Part shown: positions 27,916 through 36,926 of the stretch, piece by piece
Numbering within the stretch: the first letter of the stretch is position 1
Layout of the letters: each line of letters starts with the position of its first letter
DNA from: Thermococcus sp. MAR1
Lineage (GTDB): Archaea > Methanobacteriota_B > Thermococci > Thermococcales > Thermococcaceae
Length of the DNA stretch: 64,000 nucleotides
Assembly: GCF_012027305.1 (NCBI RefSeq)
Contig: NZ_SNUF01000001.1
Coordinates: 558,001 to 622,000 of the forward strand
Direction of reading: 5' to 3'
Position numbers and translations under genes: made by a program
The notes under the pieces: generated by a model
The model's input: only the letters and a program-made list of their open reading frames with translations
The model's database searches: none
What the model was told of the DNA's origin: nothing

Positions 27916-28900
27916 AGCGGGGATATGGATAGCGGTTTCGCTCATAGTCCTCTACCTCGTATGGGAGACGGTTAGTCCCATCCTTTCTCCCATAATCCTT
28001 GCGGTGACGCTCGCCTACATCCTCTACCCCCTCCACGAGAGACTGGCGAGGAAAACTGGCAACAAGGTCTCGGCGTTCATCATGACGGCCATCCTTACCC
28101 TGACCACCTTCCTCTTCATAATCGGGTTCGCCCTCTGGATAAACGATGTCAAGAGCTCGTTAGCGTACTACATCAACTCCTTCTTCGAGTGGCTCCTCAC
28201 CTGGAACCTTCCGGCTGCCGTCTACGAACTCCTTCAGAAGCTCGCTGAAGACATTCCGAAGCGCTTTGAGGAATACGTCCTCGGATACACGTACTCCCTC
28301 CCCAAGCTCTCCCTTCAGGCGATAGTCATGGTCTTCGCATTCTACGGTATGCTCATAAACGCCAGGGCCATTCGGAGGGAAGTCTACTCACTTCTGCCAC
28401 CAGAGAACAGGGAGCTGGCGATAAAGCTCCTCGAAAAGGCCGGCGAGACACTTCACGGTCTTCTCCGCGGCTGGCTGGCCATCAGCATCCTCAAAGGTGT
28501 CTTCACCGCAGGTGGTTTCATCCTCTTTGAACTCGCCAAGCCTGGAGGAGCCATAGCCGCTGGAATCTTCACCGTGATCTTTGAGCTCCTGCCAGTTTTT
28601 GGAGGCTGGGTTGTCTGGCTCGCCGGTGCGGTTTACATGCTTAAGGGCGGAAACGTTGCCGGCGCCATTGTGTTTGCTCTTTACGGAATCGTCTTCATCT
28701 CGCCCCTTCCCGATATACTCCTGAGGCCCAGGCTCGGAACAAGGGAGAAGGGTGTCAACGCTCTAATCTCGCTCGTTGGAGTCTTTGGCGGCTATCTGGC
28801 CTTTGGGTTCGTTGGAATAATAATCGGACCAGTGGCCCTCTCGTTGCTGGCGACTCTCGTCGAAGAATGGAAGGAAGTCAAGGTGAAAAGCGCCGGATGA
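27905..28900 (+). CDS. AI-2E family permease
   Basis: This 331-residue membrane protein of the AI-2E/PerM family has two N-terminal helices, a soluble insertion (about 70-150), then five or more helices, including the family pattern FELLPVFGGWVVWLAGAVYML and LRPRLGTREKGVNALISLVGVFGGYLAFGFVGIIIGP. Members export small molecules or act as Na+/H+ antiporters. The substrate here is unknown. Its 3' end overlaps the opposing DHPS-like gene by 23 bases. Confidence 0.88.
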   Translation: MELEAGIWIAVSLIVLYLVWETVSPILSPIILAVTLAYILYPLHERLARKTGNKVSAFIMTAILTLTTFLFIIGFALWINDVKSSLAYYINSFFEWLLTWNLPAAVYELLQKLAEDIPKRFEEYVLGYTYSLPKLSLQAIVMVFAFYGMLINARAIRREVYSLLPPENRELAIKLLEKAGETLHGLLRGWLAISILKGVFTAGGFILFELAKPGGAIAAGIFTVIFELLPVFGGWVVWLAGAVYMLKGGNVAGAIVFALYGIVFISPLPDILLRPRLGTREKGVNALISLVGVFGGYLAFGFVGIIIGPVALSLLATLVEEWKEVKVKSAG

Positions 28901-29696
28901 AGCTTGCTACCTTGACCGCGTCGAGGGTTTCTTTGACGTCGTGCGTTCTAACGATGTGTGCTCCCTTGAGGACGGCTATTGCTGTTGCCGATAAACTTCC
29001 GGGTAATCTCTCCGCTGGGTCTTTTCTACTGGTTATCGCCCCTATGAAGGACTTCCGGGAGACCCCTATAAGGATGGGCCGTCCGAAGATTTTGAGGATG
29101 TCGAGGTTGGCTATGACCTTTGAGTCCCACTCGTACCAGGGGGGCCACTCCGGGCGGAGGAAGCCTATCGCCGGGTCTATGGCTATCTCCTCGATACCGT
29201 GTCTCTCGGCTATGACGAGGCTCTCCTGCAAGAAGTCTATCACCGTGTGGACCGGGTCGCTGAGGTTCCTAACCTCGCCGTGGGCGCAGACTATCACGGG
29301 AGCGGTATATTCAGCCGCGACCTGCGCCATCCGGGGGTCGCCCTTCAGACCGGTGACGTCGTTTATAATGTCCGCTCCCGATTTAAGGGCCTCTTCGGCG
29401 ACTTTTGCATTGGTGGTGTCTATGCTTATGGGAACGTTAACGTGGTCGCGGATGGTTTTAATCGCCCATACTGCCCGCCTTACCTCCTCCTCGACTGGAA
29501 TCTGGGTCTCAAGGTAAGGGGCCGTCGATTTGGCGCCGATGTCGATGAAGGTTGCTCCATCCTCAACCATCTTTACTGCAGTCTCAATGAGTTTCTCCTC
29601 GTCGTTCCTGACGCTCCCCTTGTAGAAGCTCTCAGGCGAAACGTTGATGACGCCCATTATCCTCGGCTCACCTAGGTCAACTCCCGCGAACTTCAT
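28878..29696 (-). CDS. dihydropteroate synthase-like protein
   Basis: This is a 272-residue TIM-barrel protein of the DHPS family. MGVINVSPESFYKGS, FIDIGAKSTAP, PISIDTTNAKVAEEAL, INDVTG and IGVSRKSFIGAI match the pterin-binding loops. Thermococcales do not use ordinary folate, so it may join a pterin to a modified arylamine. A divergent beta-RFAP synthase gene strengthens that idea. Start ATG 29696 lies 5 bases after GGCGGTGA, in preference to GTG 29705. Confidence 0.85.
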   Translation of the reverse strand: MKFAGVDLGEPRIMGVINVSPESFYKGSVRNDEEKLIETAVKMVEDGATFIDIGAKSTAPYLETQIPVEEEVRRAVWAIKTIRDHVNVPISIDTTNAKVAEEALKSGADIINDVTGLKGDPRMAQVAAEYTAPVIVCAHGEVRNLSDPVHTVIDFLQESLVIAERHGIEEIAIDPAIGFLRPEWPPWYEWDSKVIANLDILKIFGRPILIGVSRKSFIGAITSRKDPAERLPGSLSATAIAVLKGAHIVRTHDVKETLDAVKVASFIRRFSP

Positions 29697-29765
29697 GGTC
29701 TTCACCGCCTAAAAATAGCCGCTGGGTATAAAAGGACTTTTGCCCTTCCAGTTCTGGTGGTGTTC

Positions 29766-30734
29766 ATGCTAATCCGTACTCCGAGGAGGCTTCATCTGGG
29801 TCTCATCGATCCATCGGCCACCTTTGGGAGACGCTTCGGAAGCCTTGGCGTTGCCCTCGAAGGCGGCTACGAGGTCAGAATCGTTGAGGGCGAGGCAATG
29901 GATATAATTGCCGAAGGTGAGGACAGAAAAACCATCGAGTTCGCTATAAAGAGGATGAACTCCGCCTACGAAACCGGAGTCAACTACATCGTTGAGGTCA
30001 GGAAGGCCATCCCCCGGCACGTTGGTCTCGGCTCCACGACCCAGCTCAGCCTGGCGGTCGCGATGGGAATAGCCCGGCTTAACAACCTGAACGTCTCTGT
30101 TGAAGAGCTGGCTAAGGTTCTTGGAAGGGGAAGGAACGGTGGTGCCGGAATCTACTCCTTCGCCTACGGCGGATTCGTCATAGACGGCGGCGTTAGGAAC
30201 GGCATTCCGCCCCTGATATTCCGCGAGGACTTCCCGGAGGGGTGGGCTTTTCTGCTGGTTATTCCCGAGCTCAAGCCCGGCCTCGACGAGGAGGAAGAAA
30301 AGCCAGTGATGGCGGGAGTCGTCGGCAGGGTGGACGTGGCGATGGAGATAAGTCACAGAATACTGCTCGGCCTCCTCCCGGCCTTGAAGGAGCGGGACGT
30401 GAGAACCTTCGGTGAGCACCTCTCCGCTATACAGAGGCTCGTGGGAAAGCACTTTGAGCCGTACCAGGGTGGGGAGTTCAGGGAGGACGTTAAGCTTATA
30501 CTCGACTTCCTGGCAGAGAAAACCTACGGCTGTGGCCAGAGCAGCTGGGGGCCGACCGTTTACGGGCTGATACTCAGGAGTGACTTCCAAAGGCTCAGCG
30601 CCGAGGTCCACGACTACCTGAGGGAGCACGGGATAAGGGCGAAGGTCGAGCTTGGCCTTCCGAACAACACAGGGGCGGAGATAATTGGGGAGAGCGCGTT
30701 CCTTGAGAGGCTGATAAAATCTGTGGGTGGTTAG
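29766..30734 (+). CDS. beta-ribofuranosylaminobenzene 5'-phosphate synthase
   Basis: This is a 322-residue GHMP-kinase-superfamily protein of the beta-RFAP synthase family. That enzyme condenses PRPP with 4-hydroxybenzoate or 4-aminobenzoate as the first step to methanopterin-type pterins. Typical segments are RRLHLGLIDPS at the N-terminus, PRHVGLGSTTQLSLAVAMG (GHMP loop), and YGCGQSSWGPTVYGL near the C-terminus. Start ATG 29766 follows GGTGGTG. It is divergent from the DHPS-like gene and is followed closely by the glycosylase gene. Confidence 0.92.
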   Translation: MLIRTPRRLHLGLIDPSATFGRRFGSLGVALEGGYEVRIVEGEAMDIIAEGEDRKTIEFAIKRMNSAYETGVNYIVEVRKAIPRHVGLGSTTQLSLAVAMGIARLNNLNVSVEELAKVLGRGRNGGAGIYSFAYGGFVIDGGVRNGIPPLIFREDFPEGWAFLLVIPELKPGLDEEEEKPVMAGVVGRVDVAMEISHRILLGLLPALKERDVRTFGEHLSAIQRLVGKHFEPYQGGEFREDVKLILDFLAEKTYGCGQSSWGPTVYGLILRSDFQRLSAEVHDYLREHGIRAKVELGLPNNTGAEIIGESAFLERLIKSVGG

Positions 30735-30735
30735 C

Positions 30736-31527
30736 TTGACGCTCGATAGGTTCATCAAGGTAAGGTACCGGGCCGACGAAGAAAAAGTGGGGATCCTCAG
30801 GGAGATTTTAAGCGAACTTGGCATTGACTGTGCCCGAATCATTGAGGAAAAGGTTGACCTCCAGTTCGATGCCCTCAAAAACCTCCATGCGAACCTTGGG
30901 GACGATGAGCTTTTCATCAAGCTGGTCATAGCGAATTCCATTGTGAGTTATCAGCTGACGGCGAAGGGCGAAAGGTGGTGGTGGGAGTTCTCCGAGCACT
31001 TTTCCGAGAACCCACCAGTAGGAAGCATAGCCGAGGCGTACTCCTCCTTTCTGCCGAATTCGAGGACCAACAGAAGGCTGGTCGCCGGGAAGGTGAGGAG
31101 GCTGGAGAGGCTCGAACCTTTTCTCGATTCGCTCTCCCTACGTGACCTGAGGGACTACTACTTCAACGGCATGGAATGCCTTCGTGACGGGCTTGCAAAG
31201 GGCCTCGGCTCAAAGAGAAGCGCCAAGACTATAGTCTTCGCGGTTAAGATGTTCGGCTACGCGGGCAGGATAGCCTTTGGGGAGTTCGTGCCGTATCCAA
31301 TGGCCATCGAGATACCCGATGACGTGAGGATAAACGCCTATACAAAGAGATTCACGAACGAGCCGCCGGTGAGCTTCTGGAACAAGATTGCGGAAGAGAC
31401 GGGTATCCCACCACTGCACATAGACTCTATACTCTGGCCCGTCCTGGGGGGGAACAAGGAGGTCCTGAGAAGAGTGAGGGAGCACTGTCCAAAATGGGAG
31501 GACGTTTTGAAGCTGGCTTCCCTCTAA
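30736..31527 (+). CDS. archaeal 8-oxoguanine DNA glycosylase (AGOG)
   Basis: This 263-residue HhH-GPD-superfamily glycosylase/lyase excises 8-oxoguanine. It is all-helical, with the catalytic Lys region GLGSKRSAKTIVFAVKMFGYAGRIAFG and the Asp segment IPDDVRINAYTKRF, as in AGOG. Length is near the family norm. Start TTG 30736 is inferred because GGGTGG lies 5 bases before it and the upstream stop is embedded between. It is co-transcribed with beta-RFAP synthase. Confidence 0.88.
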   Translation: MTLDRFIKVRYRADEEKVGILREILSELGIDCARIIEEKVDLQFDALKNLHANLGDDELFIKLVIANSIVSYQLTAKGERWWWEFSEHFSENPPVGSIAEAYSSFLPNSRTNRRLVAGKVRRLERLEPFLDSLSLRDLRDYYFNGMECLRDGLAKGLGSKRSAKTIVFAVKMFGYAGRIAFGEFVPYPMAIEIPDDVRINAYTKRFTNEPPVSFWNKIAEETGIPPLHIDSILWPVLGGNKEVLRRVREHCPKWEDVLKLASL

Positions 31528-31637
31528 GTTTCCCAATGATTCGCGGCTTCATTTAATCTCCACTTGGGCCATCTCCTGGGGAAAGAAAACCTCCCGTGCT
31601 TAATCTATTGTGAGCTCTTTCAACTCGATTGACAAAA

Positions 31638-31645
31638 TTTTTATA
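31638..31645 (+). promoter_or_regulatory. TATA promoter of the ABC exporter operon
   Basis: TTTTTATAC is preceded by the BRE-like ACAAAA. The expected start of transcription is near 31670, about 37 bases before the permease ATG. Confidence 0.6.
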
Positions 31646-31667
31646 CTTCTTGCGTTAATTTTAATCG

Positions 31668-31682
31668 GGAGTAGTTTACTCC
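31668..31682. repeat. Short palindrome at the predicted transcription start
   Basis: GGAGTA and TACTCC are perfect 6-base arms around GTT. They sit about 25 bases after the TATA, where RNA synthesis should begin, so they could be an operator or a 5' hairpin. Confidence 0.4.
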
Positions 31683-31706
31683 AATACTGCAATGGGGGGT
31701 ACATCT

Positions 31707-32582
31707 ATGCTTTGGGGTTTTCAGCTTGAGTTTAAGCAGAGCCTTCGAACCAAGAAGCTCTGGGTTCTGCTGGGGATTATGGTGCTTCTGTACATCCCTC
31801 AGCTCTACCTCCAGAAGTCATTTGGGCGGGAACTTGAGAGCGTTGGGGATGCCATCGCCGTGCTCGTGGACAACGTTACGGGAATGGGAGGGTTTTTCAT
31901 AGCCCTTTTGGCCCTGCTGATGGGTGCAACGGCTATAAACAGCGAGATTGAGAAGGGAACCCTTAGGATCGCAATGAGCAAGCCGATTAAGAGGTTTGAA
32001 TACATTGGCGGAAAGTTTGGGGCTCATGCTTTGATACTGTTCTTTGCGCTCCTGTTAACGACGGTCGTCGGTGTTGTAGGCCTTGGCTGGCTTGGGGCAC
32101 CCATGGGCTGGGAGCTCTTCAAGGAGTCGCTAATACTCAACATGCTCCTGCTCTTGGCAATGATACAGCTGGTGGCGCTCGGCTACATTCTTTCAACGTA
32201 CATAAGGTCGTCCAGCACAGCCCTTGGCGTCTCCCTCGCGGTGTTTTTTGTAATCTTCATGATAATGCCGGCAATAGTGCAGTTCATGGCCATCAAGGAC
32301 TACGTGGGAAATCCGGATCAGCCGATTAACTGGGGAGAGGCCCAGGGGAAGATCAAGGACTACACTACCAAATTCCTCTTCTACGTCCCGACGAAGCAGG
32401 TGGACGTCATAGTGAAAGACGCCTCAAGGATCTCCGGGGATATTATGAATCCCGAGGTTGAATATCTTGGCCTCATGCATGGGATAAGGGAAAACCTCAC
32501 GAACTTCGGAATACTCGTAGGGCTCACGCTGGTGTACCTTGGAATCGGATTCTACCGCTTCCTCCGTATGGATCTGAGGTGA
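31707..32582 (+). CDS. ABC-2 type transporter permease
   Basis: This is a 291-residue permease with six membrane helices and a large loop (about 200-255) between the last two. Conserved text NSEIEKGTLRIAMSKPIKRFEYIGGKFGAHAL is typical of ABC-2 permeases in which a cytosolic stretch follows helix 2. It should form an exporter with the ATPase encoded next. ATG 31707 lies 7 bases after GGGGGGT. ATG 31692 overlaps that SD. Its TGA is inside the SD of the ATPase gene. Substrate unknown. Confidence 0.88.
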   Translation: MLWGFQLEFKQSLRTKKLWVLLGIMVLLYIPQLYLQKSFGRELESVGDAIAVLVDNVTGMGGFFIALLALLMGATAINSEIEKGTLRIAMSKPIKRFEYIGGKFGAHALILFFALLLTTVVGVVGLGWLGAPMGWELFKESLILNMLLLLAMIQLVALGYILSTYIRSSSTALGVSLAVFFVIFMIMPAIVQFMAIKDYVGNPDQPINWGEAQGKIKDYTTKFLFYVPTKQVDVIVKDASRISGDIMNPEVEYLGLMHGIRENLTNFGILVGLTLVYLGIGFYRFLRMDLR

Positions 32583-32587
32583 TGGCT

Positions 32588-33505
32588 ATGATCCGAATCG
32601 AGAATCTGGTCAAGGTTTACGGAGACGTTCGTGCCCTCGACGGCCTGAACCTTGAGGTCAGGGCCGGTCAGATATACGGCTTCCTTGGCCCCAACGGCGC
32701 CGGAAAGAGCACCACCATCCTCAGCACCCTGGGCCTGATATTCCCGCAGGAGGGGAGGATTCAGCTCTTCGACCTTGAGGTTTTTAGGAACGGCAGGTTC
32801 AACGAAAACAACCTCGTTGAGGCCAAGAGGAGAATAGGCTACATGCCTGAGCATGCCACCCTATGGGACTTCCTTACCCCGGTTCAAACCCTCGATATGA
32901 TCGCCGACGCCTTTGGAATCCCGAAGGCCGAGCGGGAGAGGCAGGTCAGGGAGCTCCTTGACCTGGTCAATCTATGGGAGGACAGGAACCGGAAGGTCGG
33001 CAAGTTCTCGAAGGGTATGCGCCAGCGTCTCCTGCTCGCTCAAGCGCTCATAAACGACCCTGAGCTTCTAATTCTTGATGAGCCGATGACGGGCCTCGAC
33101 CCGACTGGAATAGCGGAGTTCAAGGACATCATCAGGGAGCAGAAAAAAGCCGGGAGGACGGTCTTCTTCTCAAGCCACATCCTGGCTCACGTCGAGGAGA
33201 TATGCGACACCGTTGGCGTAATAGTCAAGGGTAAGCTCCGCGTTGAGGACAACCTTGACAGCATCAAGAGGGAGTTCCTGAAGAAGGCGGGCTACACGAT
33301 CGTGGTGGAGACCAACGTTCCGGTGGACTTCACGGGGGTCGGGTGGAAGGTCACGCCGCTCGGTGAGAGGAAGTACCGCATAGTGGCGCCGGAGGACATC
33401 AGAGAGCAGATTCACGATTTCGTTGCCGCACAAGGGGCTAAGATTCTCACCATGCAGGTCAAAGAGCCGAGCCTTGAGGAGATATTCCTCAAGATGGTGG
33501 AGTGA
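32588..33505 (+). CDS. ABC transporter ATP-binding protein
   Basis: This is a 305-residue ATPase partner of the preceding permease. It has Walker A GPNGAGKST, signature FSKGMRQRLLLAQAL, Walker B LLILDEPMTGLDP and switch His SSHILAH. The C-terminal 80 residues form the accessory domain common in DrrA/CcmA-type exporters. Start ATG 32588 lies 4 bases after GGTGAT. A T-rich stretch follows the stop. Confidence 0.92.
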   Translation: MIRIENLVKVYGDVRALDGLNLEVRAGQIYGFLGPNGAGKSTTILSTLGLIFPQEGRIQLFDLEVFRNGRFNENNLVEAKRRIGYMPEHATLWDFLTPVQTLDMIADAFGIPKAERERQVRELLDLVNLWEDRNRKVGKFSKGMRQRLLLAQALINDPELLILDEPMTGLDPTGIAEFKDIIREQKKAGRTVFFSSHILAHVEEICDTVGVIVKGKLRVEDNLDSIKREFLKKAGYTIVVETNVPVDFTGVGWKVTPLGERKYRIVAPEDIREQIHDFVAAQGAKILTMQVKEPSLEEIFLKMVE

Positions 33506-33600
33506 ATCCTTTTCTTGTTTTTTCACCCCTTATTTAGAATTCGAACCAAAATCTTTTTAGGTTGTCCAACAAAAGTTCGGATAGTTTAAAGGTGAGTTCC

Positions 33601-34188
33601 ATGTTGCTACCGATGCATATTTTTGTTGCCTATATGATAGGCGCCTGGAGGGGCTGGGATAAAAGACTACTGGCGGCATTCGTTGTTGCGAACTCCGCTC
33701 CTGACTACAGCTTCATCCAGATGCTTCTGGCAACTGGAGACTTCACGAGGACTTTCTTCAACCATGGCTTCGTTTCGTTTTTTTATGTCCTTCCGTTTGG
33801 TCCCCTGGGAATCATAGGAAACGGACTTCATCTGCTAGCCGATACATTTACCGGTGGTATCCCGTTCTTTCCTGACGGTGTCTGGTACGGTTTTCCGAGG
33901 CTCGGCTGGCACATCTGGGGGAAGTTTATCCTCGTCCCGTGGGAGATACCGATAGCGGTGGCAGGCATCTATGCTGCTTACAGGCTGGGAATCGGAAAAG
34001 TCGCCTACACGCTCTCTGCGTTTTTCTTAGGCTATGCCGTCTTTGCCCTGCTAACGCCGCTCTATCTCTTAAATCCCCTTCTTGCCACAGGGTTTGGCTT
34101 TCTGGTCCTCTGGTATCTGGTAGAAAAAGCCAGGCTCCTAGACAGGCTGGGGGTCAGGCTTGGAGAGGCTGTGAAAGTGAAGGGATAA
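33601..34188 (+). CDS. YdjM-like membrane protein (putative)
   Basis: This 195-residue protein has about five membrane helices. MHIFVAYMIGAWRG, SAPDYSFIQ, NHGFVSFF and HLLADTFTGG give a His/Asp pattern like that of the YdjM/DUF457 group of membrane-bound putative metal-dependent hydrolases. The resemblance is modest and no activity is proven. Start ATG 33601 is 4 bases after GGTGAG. A TTG start 13 codons earlier falls next to the likely TATA (ATCTTTTTAGG). Confidence 0.65.
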   Translation: MLLPMHIFVAYMIGAWRGWDKRLLAAFVVANSAPDYSFIQMLLATGDFTRTFFNHGFVSFFYVLPFGPLGIIGNGLHLLADTFTGGIPFFPDGVWYGFPRLGWHIWGKFILVPWEIPIAVAGIYAAYRLGIGKVAYTLSAFFLGYAVFALLTPLYLLNPLLATGFGFLVLWYLVEKARLLDRLGVRLGEAVKVKG

Positions 34189-34192
34189 AAAA

Positions 34193-35458
34193 TCAAACTT
34201 CCGCCCTCTCGAATTCTTCCTTTCTTTCCAGCGGCTTGGTTGCGTCTATTCCCCACTTCGCGGTGAGGCTCTTCTCTGCGGAGGGGTCCAGGGAACTGCC
34301 GCGGGCGTTGGGGATGACCACCAGATCCCTATCGGCCTGGAAGCGCGTCGCTATCGCCCATTCCACTTCTCTGTCGTCGTATATGTCCACGTCCTCATCC
34401 ACAACGACCACGTGCTTCAGGCTCGGGTGCCCGGTGAAGGCAGCAAGAATCGCATTCTTTCCGTCCCCGTCGTGCTGTTTGGTTATGCTCACCACCGCGT
34501 GGAGCCACATCGCACCGCCCTCGGTCAGCCTTACGCCGTGAACTCTGGGAACAACCCTCTTAACGCTCGCGTAGATCTGCGGCTCCTTCGGCAGGCCCAT
34601 AAGCATGAAATGCTCGTAGCCGCCGGGGAGAAGGGCATGGAAAACCGGTTCATCGACGTGGTACATTCTTTCAAAGACCACCACCGGCTGCTTCCTCACG
34701 TAGTCGTAGGTTCCGGTTATATCGACGAACGGTCCCTCGTCGGTCAGCTCGGGAAGTATCTTGGCCTCGAAAACGAACTCCGTCTCAACCGGGACGGGTA
34801 TTCCTCCGAGGTCGAAGACTTCGAGGGGTCTTCCAAAGGCCCTCCGGCTCATCGCCGAGGCTATCTCAAGCTCGCTTATGCCGTAGGCCACGCTCGTGGC
34901 TCCGGCGAGGAGGACGTGGATCGGGTTCCCGACGACTATCCTGACGTCCAGCTCCTCCCCAGCCTCTGCCTTTTCCTTCCACATAGCGTACAGATGCCTC
35001 GGAACGAGCCTTATGGCGGCTCTTTTATCATCAATGACCATCATCCTGTGGAAGGACATATTGACAAAGCCTTCCTCGTCCCTGGCTATGACCATGGCGG
35101 ATGTGAAGTACTGACCGCCGTCCTTGGGGTAGTACTTTGGAATCGGAAGCTCGGTTAGGGAGAAGTCCCCGGTTGAGTTCGCCATGAAGGGTGCGCCATC
35201 AACCGTCCTGTAGGGTTCGGGATTTTCCATGGCATCCGCTATGAAGTGGAGGAGTTTCTCCTTCTCGGTTCCCAGGTAGCCCGCTATCCTCTCCCTCGTG
35301 CTCCATATGTTGCCCGCAACGGCCCAGCCATCCACGTTCCTGAAGAGAACCGGTCTATCGCGGTATTTCAGGAGGTACTTGGTTATCTCAAGCTCCTTGC
35401 TCACGGGCTCTTCCACAATGACGGTATTCTCAAAACGCTCGATGATTTCCCTCAGCAT
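34193..35458 (-). CDS. UbiD-family decarboxylase, candidate anhydromevalonate-phosphate decarboxylase
   Basis: This 421-residue UbiD enzyme should depend on prenylated FMN. The cofactor and metal site is visible as [12 protein letters not shown] (Asn, His), and the catalytic acidic run as [26 protein letters not shown]. In most archaea a UbiD homologue decarboxylates trans-anhydromevalonate 5-phosphate in the modified mevalonate pathway. This is the likeliest role, since HMG-CoA reductase is 9 kb away. The UbiX-type flavin prenyltransferase is not in the window. SD AAGGTGAT precedes the ATG. Confidence 0.85.
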   Translation of the reverse strand: MLREIIERFENTVIVEEPVSKELEITKYLLKYRDRPVLFRNVDGWAVAGNIWSTRERIAGYLGTEKEKLLHFIADAMENPEPYRTVDGAPFMANSTGDFSLTELPIPKYYPKDGGQYFTSAMVIARDEEGFVNMSFHRMMVIDDKRAAIRLVPRHLYAMWKEKAEAGEELDVRIVVGNPIHVLLAGATSVAYGISELEIASAMSRRAFGRPLEVFDLGGIPVPVETEFVFEAKILPELTDEGPFVDITGTYDYVRKQPVVVFERMYHVDEPVFHALLPGGYEHFMLMGLPKEPQIYASVKRVVPRVHGVRLTEGGAMWLHAVVSITKQHDGDGKNAILAAFTGHPSLKHVVVVDEDVDIYDDREVEWAIATRFQADRDLVVIPNARGSSLDPSAEKSLTAKWGIDATKPLERKEEFERAEV

Positions 35459-35525
35459 TCTATCACCTTAGATGGGTGTTCCAAAAGGTCTATAAAGCCT
35501 TTTTCCAAACCTCCGATGATTGGCC

Positions 35526-36926
35526 ATGCCTATGGTAGTCCTTCGCATCCCGGACGGTTCGGCATTGGTGAAAATCGAGAAGGCTGACCCCCAGGTTTAT
35601 TTCAAGATATACGAGCTGCTCAGCTACAAGAAGGACTTCGGGAAATGGGAGAAGCCGGAGAGCCTCTACGACCCTTACGAGAGAACGTTCCCAGTGGGTG
35701 TCCTTCCGAGGGTTAAGAAGTTCCTCAACTGCAAGGGTTATCGGGTGAGAATTAAGGACGAGAGGCAGATCAGGGGAGTAAAGCTCAACTCCACCTGGAA
35801 CGAGAACTACGTCATGCGCAGATACCAAGCGAGGGCGATAAAAAAGGCCCTTAAGGAGAAGATGGGCGTACTTTCCCTTCCTGTGGGAAGCGGTAAAACT
35901 GTTGTCGGTCTCAGGATAATCCACGAGCTCGACCTCTCCGCGCTGATAGTCGTCCACACGAAGGAGCTTCTCTACCAGTGGGCGGACAAGGTTAGGGAAG
36001 TTTTGGGCGTTGAGCCGGGCATAGTCGGGGACAACAAATGGGAGGAGCGCGCCGTTACCATTGCCATGATACAGACCCTTCTCTCGAGAGGCGCGGAGAA
36101 GCTCCAGAACGAGTACGCGATAGTGATGTTCGACGAGTGCCACAGAACCTCAGCCGCCGAGAAGTTCTACCAGCTTGGACTCAGCCTTCCCCAGGTTTAT
36201 CGGTTCGGCCTCTCTGCGACCCCCTGGCGCCGCGTTCGCGGGGAAGAGATAAAGATCGAGGCCGTCGTTGGCCCGACCATATTTGAGGTCAAGGCCGAGG
36301 ATCTGATAAAGGAGAGGTTCCTTGCAAAGCCCCGTTTTGAGATAATAACCTACGAATCGACCATGCCGTCGTTCAGTGAGCGCTACAAGGAGCTCTACGA
36401 AGACATGATAATGAACAACGACGAGAGGAACAGGGCAATAGTCAAGAAGGCCGTTGAACTCGCTAGGAAAGGGCATCGTATCCTCATTGACGTGAAGCGC
36501 ATAGAGCACGGTAAAATCCTGAAGGAGATGCTTGAAGCGGAGGGAATAAAGGCCGAGTTTCTAAGCTCCCAGAGCCCAAACAGGTGGGAGATACTGGATG
36601 CGTTTAAGGATGGCGAGGTTCCGGTTCTGGTTTCCACTCTCCTGAAAGAGGGTGTTGACATACCCGAGATTTCGGCGATAATACTGGCCGGCGGCGGAAA
36701 GAGCGACATCATGACGATTCAGACGATAGGCCGTGCGCTGAGGCCGAAAAAGGGAATGAAGGCCGTCATCGTTGATGTCCAGGACGACGACCCCTTACTC
36801 TTCACCCACTTCATCGAGAGGCAGAAGGCACTCAAGCAGTACTACGGCATGTACTATGACAGGGAGATGGCCTCAAAGCTCGATGAGAAGGTCCCCAAGA
36901 AGGGCCGCTCTCGTAAGCGCCCGTGA
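35526..36926 (+). CDS. XPB/Rad25-like SF2 helicase
   Basis: This is a 466-residue superfamily 2 DNA helicase. Motif I LPVGSGKTVVG, motif II FDECHRT, motif III LSATPWRR, and motif VI QTIGRALRPKKG are present, with an N-terminal damage-recognition-like region. Archaeal XPB often has the nuclease Bax1 as neighbour, but none is here. Start ATG 35526 follows GATGAT with a 5-base gap. A TATA (TCTATAAAG) lies about 30 bases upstream. Its last 54 bases overlap truA. Confidence 0.88.
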   Translation: MPMVVLRIPDGSALVKIEKADPQVYFKIYELLSYKKDFGKWEKPESLYDPYERTFPVGVLPRVKKFLNCKGYRVRIKDERQIRGVKLNSTWNENYVMRRYQARAIKKALKEKMGVLSLPVGSGKTVVGLRIIHELDLSALIVVHTKELLYQWADKVREVLGVEPGIVGDNKWEERAVTIAMIQTLLSRGAEKLQNEYAIVMFDECHRTSAAEKFYQLGLSLPQVYRFGLSATPWRRVRGEEIKIEAVVGPTIFEVKAEDLIKERFLAKPRFEIITYESTMPSFSERYKELYEDMIMNNDERNRAIVKKAVELARKGHRILIDVKRIEHGKILKEMLEAEGIKAEFLSSQSPNRWEILDAFKDGEVPVLVSTLLKEGVDIPEISAIILAGGGKSDIMTIQTIGRALRPKKGMKAVIVDVQDDDPLLFTHFIERQKALKQYYGMYYDREMASKLDEKVPKKGRSRKRP

